This document shows, piece by piece, positions 1 to 7,577 of a stretch of 30,367 nucleotides of DNA. Position 1 is the first letter of the stretch. The number at the start of each line of letters is the position of its first letter. Both the position numbers and the translations under genes were made by a program. Source of the DNA: an uncultured Clostridia bacterium (lineage in GTDB: Bacteria; Bacillota; Clostridia; TANB77; CAG-508). The stretch lies in contig CAQYCU010000014.1 in assembly GCA_948919095.1 (NCBI GenBank), positions 1 through 30,367 of the forward strand. The letters run 5' to 3'. A model generated the notes under the pieces. That model did not search any database. It had not been told where the DNA came from and worked only from the letters and a program-made list of their open reading frames with translations.

Positions 1-312
1 AATAATGATAATATTCAAAATATTAAAGATGGCGGAAATAATATGAATGCACAGCTTGATATTGATGAATTGGCTGATAGAATTGTTACTGAATATCCTA
101 GTATTGATAAAAACGAATTAATGAACTCTTTCTATAAAAAAGCATATAATGATGAGATTGGAAAAGATGACTATGAATTAATGCGTGAAGCTACTGAAGA
201 ATTGCTTCAAGAAGACATTGAACAAGAAAATGATAATAATGATATGGATACTAATGATGCCCCTACTACACCTTTTAGTCCTTGGAGTAATGCTCCTCGT
301 CCTCGTATGTAA
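1..312 (+). CDS. C-terminal part of an unknown acidic protein, cut by the window edge
   Basis: The reading frame is open from base 1, with an Asn-rich stretch before the first ATG at 43, so the gene probably begins outside the window. A start at 43 is possible, but only a weak GGCGGA lies upstream. The visible part has a helical, charged segment (about residues 5-55 from the ATG) followed by a low-complexity Asp/Asn/Glu-rich tail and a Pro-rich end. There are no membrane segments or Cys residues. I do not recognise the family. It ends about 25 bases before a strong hairpin terminator. The Asn-rich character resembles the partial gene at the right edge, but no homology is claimed. Confidence 0.5.
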   Translation, partial: NNDNIQNIKDGGNNMNAQLDIDELADRIVTEYPSIDKNELMNSFYKKAYNDEIGKDDYELMREATEELLQEDIEQENDNNDMDTNDAPTTPFSPWSNAPRPRM

Positions 313-330
313 TTTAAACATACTATTATA

Positions 331-376
331 AAAAACACCACACTCTCTATTTCTAGAAAGTGTGGTATTATTTTGT
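331..376. terminator. Bidirectional hairpin terminator
   Basis: Arms ACCACACT (337-344) and AGTGTGGT (359-366) form an 8-bp stem. On the minus strand it is followed by a G and six T residues, a good intrinsic terminator for the transpeptidase unit. On the plus strand it is followed by a T-rich ATTATTTTG. It lies between convergent genes and probably serves both. Confidence 0.75.
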
Positions 377-514
377 GGTTTTCTAAATCTCAAAATTTCC
401 ACTTAAATCAAAAGTTTTGCTTGTTTACGATAAATCTAATTTGCGTTATTAGGGTCACAAATTGTGCTTGGGTTATGATAATTAATCTGGATTAAATATA
501 TGAAACTACTACAT

Positions 515-1951
515 TTACACCTGAGAGCAATACACAACAATGGGAATATTTGTATCTATATAGCCATATAGCGTTTTTGCTGCTTCATGTGGCAGATTTA
601 CACAGCCATGTGAGCCATGTCTTAAATACCTGTCTCCTCCAAATGTAGGTTGCCAATTTGCATCGTGGAATCCAATACCACCATTGAAAGGCATCCAAAA
701 CTGTACCCATGATGCATATCTTGTTCCATTATCATTATAGCCCCGTAACCATACGCCTTTACCATCTTCACCCATGGTTTTATATGACAAATAGTATACG
801 CCTGTTGGAGTATCATGCCTTGGCGGTTTTCCTGTAACACATGGTGTAATCAAAACACATTCGCCATCGATGTATACCCACACCATCTGCCTTGTAATAT
901 CGACTTCGATATAAGAAAGCATATCTCTTGGTGCCAGTCCATCTTTATAAATTGGTTCTCTTGTGCGTTCTCCTCCATCCACGAGGTCCTTGATAATTTG
1001 CACTTTCTCTGCCTCAATGTCAAGTTCCACTTTGAGTTTGCCAGGTAAGGTCATTGGAGTTGTCAAATCAGTTGGTGTAAATGTTATTTGTTCGCATGCA
1101 TCTTGAACTTGTTTATTAAGTTCTTCTACAACAGCCTCCACATTCTCCATTTCCACATAATAGTTTCCAACCTCATCTACTTTCACCCATTCTTTGGTGG
1201 TCTCTTTGTTCAAGGTATACGTGCTTCCGTCAGCAAATTCAAAGTTAATGACAGCCCCAAGAATAGTGTTTATATCGTTTACTCTACCATTAAGGCTTTC
1301 ATTTGTGGAAAGAACTTCTGGCATCTCGATAAGGTCTGTGAAATTGATGGTAGTTTCTCCATCTTCAATGCACTCTATGCAAAACGATACGGCTTCATCA
1401 AAATCAATCGTTGAGCCAATTACTTCGCTTTCAATCGCTAAAGTCCCATCCTCTTGCATTTTGATATATGCATCTACTGGAGCTACCATGTTTTCCTCTT
1501 GCAGTTCTGGGATTGTTTGTAACACTTCTTTTGTCTTTTCATCAGACACTTTAATGAAACTTGTAAATGTGTAGCCCCCGCCTTTGTTGCCTTTTTGCGG
1601 TTGCACCACCTCTAAAATGACTAATAGGGACACTTTTAGTGCTTCCACATCACTAATGGATGTTCCAAAGTCTTTCTGCTGAAATTCATACTGCGTGTTC
1701 TCGAAAACCAAAGTAACATTTTGCTGGCTCAATTCGTCATAGATTTTATTTATTGCCTTGTCAACGGTAAGATACGAACAGTCTACGCCTTGGATTATAG
1801 TGTCTTTTGCGAAATGACTTCTAAAATACGCCTCCGACCCTTTCCAGCATGCAAGAGCTACTCCTGCAAAAATTGCAATAATTGCCATAACTAAAATTGG
1901 CTTTGGTTTGCTCCGCATTACACGCTTTCCCTTGTAGTTAGATTTTCTCAT
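515..1951 (-). CDS. Membrane-anchored L,D-transpeptidase (YkuD domain with PG-binding_4-like region)
   Basis: This 478 aa enzyme probably forms 3-3 peptidoglycan cross-links or attaches proteins to the wall outside the cell. It has a basic N-terminus, one membrane segment (about residues 18-38), a long extracellular region resembling the PG_binding_4 domain, and a C-terminal YkuD domain. The catalytic signature is SHGCVNLP, with the nucleophile at Cys450 and an upstream FHDANW. The ATG at 1951 has GGAGG about 8 bases upstream. It starts 15 bases after the uvrB stop, so it is likely cotranscribed with uvrB. Base composition is visibly richer in G+C than its neighbours. It holds the only two zero-frame CGG codons of the window that are not at a frameshift (codon 13, plus 1913-1915; codon 403, plus 743-745). 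Both must be read as Arg to reach the membrane segment and the active site. Confidence 0.93.
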   Translation of the reverse strand: MRKSNYKGKRVMRSKPKPILVMAIIAIFAGVALACWKGSEAYFRSHFAKDTIIQGVDCSYLTVDKAINKIYDELSQQNVTLVFENTQYEFQQKDFGTSISDVEALKVSLLVILEVVQPQKGNKGGGYTFTSFIKVSDEKTKEVLQTIPELQEENMVAPVDAYIKMQEDGTLAIESEVIGSTIDFDEAVSFCIECIEDGETTINFTDLIEMPEVLSTNESLNGRVNDINTILGAVINFEFADGSTYTLNKETTKEWVKVDEVGNYYVEMENVEAVVEELNKQVQDACEQITFTPTDLTTPMTLPGKLKVELDIEAEKVQIIKDLVDGGERTREPIYKDGLAPRDMLSYIEVDITRQMVWVYIDGECVLITPCVTGKPPRHDTPTGVYYLSYKTMGEDGKGVWLRGYNDNGTRYASWVQFWMPFNGGIGFHDANWQPTFGGDRYLRHGSHGCVNLPHEAAKTLYGYIDTNIPIVVYCSQV

Positions 1952-1966
1952 ACTCTTCCCTCCGAT

Positions 1967-3927
1967 TTATAGTAGGTTTTCTAATTCTTTTATCCTATCT
2001 CTTATTTCTGCTGCTTTTTCAAATTCCAGGTCTCTTGCATATTTTATCATCTCGTCAGTTAAACGTTTGATAGCTTCTTCAACAGTTTCATTTTCATTAA
2101 TATTAGATGATAGACTTCCACCTTCTGCCTGATAAGTTGCTTTAATTGTTTCACGTATTTCCTTTTTAATAGTTGTTGGTGTAATGTTATTGTCTTCATT
2201 ATATTTTTCTTGTATTGCACGTCTTCTGTTTGTTTCAGATATAGCTTTTTCCATTGACTCTGTAAGTTCATCAGCATACATTACAACTTTTCCATTTGTG
2301 TTTCTGGCTGCACGACCAATAGTTTGAATTAGTGAACGTTCTGAACGTAAAAATCCTTCTTTGTCAGCATCAAGTATTGCAACCAATGATACTTCTGGAA
2401 TATCTAATCCCTCTCTTAAAAGGTTAATTCCAACAAGTACATCAAACTTTCCAAGACGTAAATCTCTAATAATTTCCATTCTTTCTAGTGCTTTTATATC
2501 AGAGTGCATATATCTAACTTTTATGTCTAATCCTGTCAAATATTGTGTTAAATCTTCTGCCATCTTTTTAGTTAATGTTGTAACTAATACTCTTTCTTGT
2601 TTTTGAACTCGTATATTTATTTGTTCAATTAAATCGTCAACTTGATTTTCAACTGGCTTTACTTCTATCTTTGGATCTAACAGACCTGTTGGTCTTATTA
2701 TTTGCTCTGCCACTCTATCATTTGATAATGATAATTCATATTCTCCAGGTGTTGCACTAATAAATATTGCCTGATTAATTCTTTCCTCAAATTCTTCAAA
2801 TTTAAGTGGTCTGTTGTCAAATGCTGATGGTAGTCTAAATCCATAGTTTACAAGGCTTTCCTTACGTGCATGGTCTCCATTATACATTGCTCTTACTTGT
2901 GGTATAGTTGCATGTGATTCGTCAATTAATATCAAATAATCTTCTGGGAAATAATCAAATAATGTAAATGGTGCACTTCCTTTTTCTCTTGCACTTAAAT
3001 GCCTTGAATAGTTTTCTATCCCTTGACAAAACCCAGTTTCTCTCATCATCTCTAAATCAAAATTTGTGCGTTCTTCTATTCTTTGTGCCTCAATTAATTT
3101 ATTATTATCCTTAAAATATTTTATCTGCTCTTTAAGTTCTTCTTCTATTGTTCCCATTGCTCTTTGCAATTTTGTTTCTGTTGTAATGTAGTGCGAATTT
3201 GGAACTACAAGTACTTTTAAAATATCTGCGGTTTTTTTTCCTGTTAATGGATTTATCTCATCTATTTTCTCAATCTCATCTCCCCAAAAATTTACTCTTA
3301 ATGCTTTCTCCCCCTGGTCTGCTGGAAATATCTCTACAACATCTCCCTTTGCTCTAAAAGTTCCTCTTTTAAAATCCATTTCATTTCTAGTATATTGCAT
3401 TTTTATTAATTTTTTTAGTAAAGTATTTCTATCTTGTTTCATTCCAACTTTTAGCGAAATAATCATATTTTGATAATCTTCTGGGTCACCTAAGCCATAT
3501 AAGCATGACACTGAAGCTACAACTATAGTATCTCTTGATTCTACTAATGATGCCGTTGCAGCTAATCTTAATTTATCTATTTCATCATTTATTGATGCAT
3601 CTTTTTCAATATATGTATCAGACGATGGCACATAGGCTTCTGGTTGGTAATAATCATAAAATGATACGAAATACTCTACGTTATTCTCTGGAAAAAATTC
3701 TTTGAACTCACTATATAATTGTCCGTGCTAATGTCTTATTATGTGCTAAAACAAGTATTGGTCGTTGCACTGTATTGATAATATTTGCCATTGTGAAAGT
3801 TTTTCCGAGAACCTGTAACTCCTAGAAGCGTCTGATATTTCTTACCTTCTTCTATTCCTCTTGATAGATATTCTATTGCTTGGGGTTGGTCTCCTGTTGG
3901 CTTATATTCTGAGTGTAGTTTGAACAT
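1967..3927 (-). CDS. uvrB: Excinuclease ABC subunit B, interrupted by two +1 shifts at CGG codons
   Basis: UvrB is the damage-verifying helicase-like subunit of nucleotide excision repair, acting in the cytoplasm with UvrA and UvrC. The ATG at 3927 follows AAAGGAGG. Zero frame runs through GVTGS (residues 36-40), then meets CGG at 3805-3807. Skipping one base gives GGA and completes Walker A as GSGKT. A second CGG at 3723-3725 follows HNKTLA (residues 62-67), and skipping one base again gives Gly and continues QLYSEF. From there the frame is clean to the stop: YDYYQPEAY, GFCQGIENYSRH, DESHAT, SATPGEYE, GLDIPEVSL, QTIGRAARN and a C-terminal UVR motif. The corrected length is 652 aa, normal for UvrB, and no other lesion was found. 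Without shifting, ribosomes stop 24 and 4 codons after the two sites. Possible reasons are recoding, sequence error or recent inactivation. Confidence 0.93.
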
Positions 3928-3971
3928 ATTTCCTCCTTTTGCTAATCTTATTATGGCACTTATTAAAATCT

Positions 3972-4000
3972 ATTTTAACATCTTTAAATAAAAATTACAA
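3972..4000 (-). promoter_or_regulatory. Likely sigma-A promoter of uvrB
   Basis: On the minus strand, TTGTAA (3995-4000) and TAAAAT (3972-3977) are separated by exactly 17 bases, about 45 bases upstream of the uvrB start. It is back-to-back with a plus-strand promoter. No LexA-type operator was recognised. Confidence 0.6.
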
Positions 4001-4013
4001 GATAGCCTTTAAC

Positions 4014-4045
4014 TTGACAACAATTTAGAATTATGTTAATATAAT
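4014..4045 (+). promoter_or_regulatory. Likely promoter for the unknown 218 aa gene
   Basis: A perfect TTGACA (4014-4019) is followed by TAATAT at 17-base spacing (4037-4042) or TATAAT at 20-base spacing (4040-4045). Transcription would begin near 4050, which argues against the ATG at 4050 being the start codon. Confidence 0.55.
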
Positions 4046-4094
4046 ATTTATGTTTAATTTATTTATTCAATACTTATTTTTTTGGGTAAAGGAA

Positions 4095-4751
4095 ATGTAC
4101 TTAAGTGGCGAATGGGATGGCAGTTCTACTACTTTACACGGTCAGAATATCCAATTATCCACAAATTCCAACTGTTTACTTATCAATGGCGGAATCTTAT
4201 ATAATCATTATATGGAAAATTGGGATCTTCCTGAGAATTGGGATTCTCTTAATATTCAAGCAGTAGGACGCTATACTCCTGACACAGGAGTATTTGCAAT
4301 TCAGGATAATACTCTTGTACGTTATGTAAGAGGTCAAAACATTATCCGTGAAGGCAGTTCTTTCGATTGGAAGGGGCTTGATATTACACATCCTGAGGAA
4401 TTCGGTTGTACTATTCCTGATGAATTTACTTTGACTCTTCCTGATTCCTCAAATAAGCATCTTCTTTTTTATGAGCCCTATCTTTATTATTATGAAAGAG
4501 CAGATGTCCTACTTCTTGTAACTACTGACCCCATCACCAATATACACTATTTATATACCTTCCCTGATTATAATGTGTCAAGAATAAAGTTTTTAGGAAA
4601 GATTTATGATTTTGTTGTTTGGGGAGCAAGTTACTCTATGGATACTTTCTACTACCTGTCTAATACCCTCGTTCCATGGAAGTGGACTGAAGATGGTCCT
4701 GTAATTGACAAAGACTGCACCTTATTTAATTATAACTACCTTTCAGATTAA
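4095..4751 (+). CDS. Unknown soluble protein rich in aromatic residues
   Basis: I do not recognise this 218 aa protein. An ATG at 4050 in the same frame would add 15 hydrophobic residues, but it sits at the predicted transcription start and has no ribosome site. The ATG at 4095 has GGTAAAGGAA just upstream, at short spacing, and is preferred. The protein is unusually rich in Trp, Tyr, Phe and Asp, with several short beta-like segments. It has no clear signal peptide, membrane helix or catalytic motif. It is a single-gene unit with its own promoter and a strong hairpin terminator about 70 bases downstream. Codon use looks slightly less AT-biased than that of its neighbours. Confidence 0.7.
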   Translation: MYLSGEWDGSSTTLHGQNIQLSTNSNCLLINGGILYNHYMENWDLPENWDSLNIQAVGRYTPDTGVFAIQDNTLVRYVRGQNIIREGSSFDWKGLDITHPEEFGCTIPDEFTLTLPDSSNKHLLFYEPYLYYYERADVLLLVTTDPITNIHYLYTFPDYNVSRIKFLGKIYDFVVWGASYSMDTFYYLSNTLVPWKWTEDGPVIDKDCTLFNYNYLSD

Positions 4752-4809
4752 ATTATCAACTTACTGTTTTTAGCTAATCTAGTTCTATATTATATTAGTT
4801 AGATTATGC

Positions 4810-4852
4810 TAACCAAAAGAACACACGTTTTTTCGTGTGCTTTTTTGGTTAA
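4810..4852 (+). terminator. Intrinsic terminator after the unknown 218 aa gene
   Basis: CACACG (4822-4827) and CGTGTG (4834-4839) form a hairpin over a T-rich loop, followed by six T residues. An outer pairing of AACCAAAA with TTTTTTGGTT extends the stem. It lies about 70 bases after the stop. Confidence 0.8.
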
Positions 4853-4871
4853 CATTTTTATTAACATAATA

Positions 4872-4900
4872 TTGACTTTATTGGTATTTTATGGTAAAAT
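4872..4900 (+). promoter_or_regulatory. Promoter of the DUF4282-like gene
   Basis: TTGACT (4872-4877), a 17-base spacer and TAAAAT (4895-4900). The ribosome site AAAGGAGG (4913-4920) and the ATG at 4929 follow directly. Confidence 0.7.
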
Positions 4901-4928
4901 ATAAAAAATTAGAAAGGAGGATTATAAA

Positions 4929-5348
4929 ATGGGAGTGAACAGTTTTGCAAGGTCAACCAATTATGGTACACACTCTGCTTCATTAAGTAGCACAAGTGCT
5001 GTATGGATGATAACTTCAATCATTCTAGCTATTGTTGGTGGACTTTTAATTTACTTTTTATTTTTGAATAAAAAGAATGAAAGTAAATTTAATGGATTTC
5101 TTGGATGGCTATATCATTTTTTGTCATTTGATAAAATGTTTTTAGAAATATTATTAAAAGTTACATATTTAATATTTGCTCTATACATAACATTGTCATC
5201 ATTTTCACTAATTGGTGTAAATTTCTTATTGTTTTTATCTACATTAGTTTTAGGAAATATTCTTCTAAGAGTGTTTTATGAGTTTTCATTAATAAAACTA
5301 TTAATTTGCAGAAATACAACTGAGATATCTAAAAATACCAAAAAGTAA
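4929..5348 (+). CDS. Small membrane protein, DUF4282-like
   Basis: This 139 aa protein has three predicted membrane helices (about residues 25-46, 68-94 and 95-122). The FLSFDKM segment before helix 2 and the LLRVFYEFSLI pattern near the end match the layout of the DUF4282 family, small membrane proteins of unknown function, as I remember it. The start is well supported by AAAGGAGG eight bases upstream. It is a single-gene unit with its own promoter and a long inverted repeat behind it. The family assignment is a pattern match only. Confidence 0.7.
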   Translation: MGVNSFARSTNYGTHSASLSSTSAVWMITSIILAIVGGLLIYFLFLNKKNESKFNGFLGWLYHFLSFDKMFLEILLKVTYLIFALYITLSSFSLIGVNFLLFLSTLVLGNILLRVFYEFSLIKLLICRNTTEISKNTKK

Positions 5349-5351
5349 CTT

Positions 5352-5428
5352 AATAAGGATTAGTCTATTTATTGTACTTTCCCAAACTTTTGGAGTATTT
5401 TATTCGTACAAAATAGCTAATCCTTATT
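5352..5428. terminator. Long inverted repeat between convergent genes, probable bidirectional terminator
   Basis: AATAAGGATTAG plus CTATTT (5352-5370, one bulged T) pairs with AAATAG plus CTAATCCTTATT (5411-5428), giving an 18-bp stem. The loop holds a smaller CCAAA/TTTGG hairpin. It lies between the stop of the membrane-protein gene and the end of the DUF362 gene. Confidence 0.7.
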
Positions 5429-5465
5429 TTATAATAACTGAGTGAATTGGTACCATTTGTTGTTT

Positions 5466-6089
5466 TTAGTCTATCTTAATCAATTCATATTCTCTTGTTC
5501 CAAATCCAAGTTCTGCTGATGCTGAATCTGCCATTGCTTTTAAAAACTTGTATTGATCTGTTGCGAAATAATCTCCTTCTGCATTTCCTGCACCATGTAT
5601 ATATGCTTTGCCATACGAAGAAGCCACTCCTATTGATAATTGTTTTATTGCTCCGCCATATCCACCCATAGGATGTCCTTTAAAATGTGATAGTACTAAC
5701 ATTGAGTCATAATTATTAATATTTTTTCCTACATAATCTTTCTTTATTACTTTTCCATTTGTAATTTCTAATATTTTATCTTGTCCTTCTTCATCCATAA
5801 TATCTACATTAAAGTACTTGGTCCAACCATGCTTGTCCATTAATTTCTTATGCTTTTCAGTTGTATCTCTTGCCCCCTCATATGCTGTATTACATTCAAC
5901 TACTGTTCCATTTACCTTTTCTACTATTGCTTTTGCAAATTCTGGTTTTAAATAGTTTTGATTGCCTTCTTCTCCTGAATGTAATCTTACAGCTACTTTT
6001 CCTTACAATTTTACTCCTAAGGCATCATAAATTTTCACTAAACTTTCTGGTGTAATCTCTTTTGTAAAATAAACTTTTGCTTTTTCCAT
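5466..6089 (-). pseudogene. Decayed DUF362 family gene
   Basis: The frame begins at an ATG (6089) with AAAGGA eight bases upstream and reads through typical DUF362 segments: KVAVRLHSGEEGNQNYLKPE, VVECNTAYEG, VLSHFKGHPMGGYGGA and GKAYIHGAG. An in-frame TAA (about 6002-6004 on plus) follows residue 28 (GVKL), where relatives usually have Lys; one base change would explain it. From memory of the family, about 80 residues are also missing near 5520: the text jumps from KFLKAMADSA straight to the usual C-terminal end ELGFGTREYEL. A ferredoxin-type Cys cluster, present in many members, is absent. A stop plus an internal deletion indicate real decay, unlike the single-base changes in uvrB and the GH3 gene. 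An ATG at 5840 could only start a 124 aa fragment. Confidence 0.75.
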
Positions 6090-6205
6090 GATTTTTATTC
6101 CTTTCACTTAATATTATTTTATTTTTAACATTTAATTTCATTTTAGTACTACTTTTTTATTTTATATGATTTAATAAAAAAAGTCTATATGTATTATATT
6201 ATTTT

Positions 6206-6233
6206 AAAAGAGCTATGAAAACATAGCCCTTTT
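6206..6233. terminator. Short hairpin, probable terminator
   Basis: AAAAGAGCTATG (6206-6217) pairs with CATAGCCCTTTT (6222-6233) around an AAAA loop, with one mismatch. Each strand ends in four T residues. It lies directly beyond the structured element at 6240-6323 and could end a minus-strand transcript coming from the GH3 gene. Confidence 0.55.
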
Positions 6234-6239
6234 ATTGTC

Positions 6240-6323
6240 AGTTATTTGGTAGGTGTCGCCTTTCCTACATCTCTTTTGACCTCTAGGGTGTGTGGTTGCA
6301 ACATTTTACCACCTCAAATAACT
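6240..6323 (-). ncRNA. Possible structured RNA with a multi-way junction
   Basis: A 9-bp closing stem, AGTTATTTG (6240-6248) with CAAATAACT (6315-6323), encloses two 5-bp hairpins: GTAGG/CCTAC (6249-6253, 6264-6268) and GTGGT/ACCAC (6292-6296, 6308-6312). Between them is a centre of higher GC with a weak ACC/GGT pairing. The block is less AT-rich than its flanks. It sits 20 bases after the GH3 stop and 7 bases before a hairpin terminator on the same strand, hence the minus-strand call, although either strand would fold. It does not match the riboswitch cores, SRP RNA, tRNA or hammerhead motifs I know. It could be a 3'-UTR structure, a small RNA or a remnant of a palindromic element. Confidence 0.4.
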
Positions 6324-6342
6324 TATGCCAAACTTTATAAAT

Positions 6343-7516
6343 TTAATATATTAACCCTTTATAATACTTCCATGCCAGCACCCTAAAAGTCATTTTATCA
6401 ATTACATCTATATCAATTCTTCCTTCATCTATAGCACTTTTTATTTCATTTATGCTCTTCTCATAATCAGTTACAATAATTAAGTCATTTCCGGCAAGTA
6501 CTGCCTTTTCAGTGGCATTTGGAATTTTTGTTGCTTTCATTGCTAAATCATCAGTAATAATAATCCCTGTAAATCCTAGATTTTCTCTTAAAATATTATG
6601 CACTCCTTTAGATAATGTTGCTGGATTTTCACTATCAATACTTGTTACTATATTATGGCTAACCAATACAGCCTCAGCTCCTGCTTCAATTCCAACTTTA
6701 AATGGAATACAGTCATTGTTTATTATACTCTCATAACTTCTTGTATCAATTGAACTTGATTTGTGTGTGTCTTTATTATTTCCATATCCGTGGGAAATGT
6801 TTTAAACAATATGACACCTTAGTTTCTTTACTTGCACTTATTACCTCTTTTGCATAGTTAGATGTAAGTTCCTTATTTTCTCCTAATGTCCTTTTATACA
6901 TATAATCATTAGTACTTGTTGCAATATCAACTACTGGTGCTAAATTTAGATTTATTCCTAACTCATATAATAAATTACTTTTGTTAATCGTATCTTGTTT
7001 TATTAAGTCAAATCCACCTTCTTTGTATAATACTTGTGGTGATTTAAATTTACTTTGTGTTAAATTGCTATTACTACTTATTCTAACAACACTTCCTCCC
7101 TCTTCGTCAACTGCTGTAATTAGAGGAACTTTTGATACATTTTGTACATTACTAATCATTGCAATAACTTGTTCTTTTGTCTTATCTTTGAAGTCTTTTT
7201 CAAAAAATATATATCCACCAAAATTATAATTATGTATGTTTTCTATTGCATTTTCTTCATTATATCTTACTAGGAATATTTGCCCTATCTTTTCTTCTAA
7301 TGTTAATGTTCTTAGCTTTTCATATGCATCATTATAATATTTTGTAAAAATCCCATTATCTCTCCATTCTTCTGGAATTTTGTCATCAGTCCTTGGTATG
7401 ACTTTTTCTATTTGAATATCTCCATTAGAAATATTTTTTTCATTATCACTATATATTAACATTACACCTATAATTATTATAAATGCTGTAATTAAAATAA
7501 TAATCTTCTTTGCCAT
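6343..7516 (-). CDS. Membrane-anchored GH3 beta-N-acetylhexosaminidase (NagZ-like), with one +1 shift at CGG
   Basis: GH3 enzymes of this type remove N-acetylglucosamine from muropeptides or other glycans. An N-terminal membrane segment (about residues 4-23, no lipobox) should place it outside the membrane. Seen in order: LTLEEKIGQIF, FGGYIFF, AVDEEGGSVVR, LNLAPVVDI, LKHFP. Then zero frame meets CGG (6788-6790) as codon 243 and stops four codons later. Skipping the C gives GGA and restores the family motif KHFPGYGN followed by KDTH (likely acid/base dyad), VLVSHN and IITDDLAM (likely nucleophile Asp), to a clean stop. The corrected length is 390 aa, normal for the family. The ATG at 7516 has AAAGGAT upstream. 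Only 61 bases separate it from the alkylation repair gene, with which it may be cotranscribed. Confidence 0.88.
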
Positions 7517-7577
7517 GTTATAATCCTTTCTAATAATTATTGTTATATTTTATGGCATATTTATTTATATGTTACTT

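Noticed and set aside
622..840. Alternative frame of the L,D-transpeptidase that a +1 shift at codon 403 (CGG) would enter
   Set aside because: It lacks the catalytic motif, and the zero frame continues uninterrupted through SHGCVNLP to the normal end, so no shift occurs there in a functional protein.
5999..6007. TAA in the DUF362 gene as a reassigned or read-through stop codon
   Set aside because: TAA ends many other genes here in the normal way, and the same gene also appears to have lost an internal segment, so simple decay is the better explanation.
5861..6055. Leu-rich plus-strand ORF
   Set aside because: It is the antisense shadow of the DUF362 reading frame and has no ribosome site.
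6240..6323. tRNA or known riboswitch
   Set aside because: Stem lengths, loop sizes and the absence of a TTC arm or anticodon loop exclude a tRNA, and no known riboswitch core sequence was recognised.
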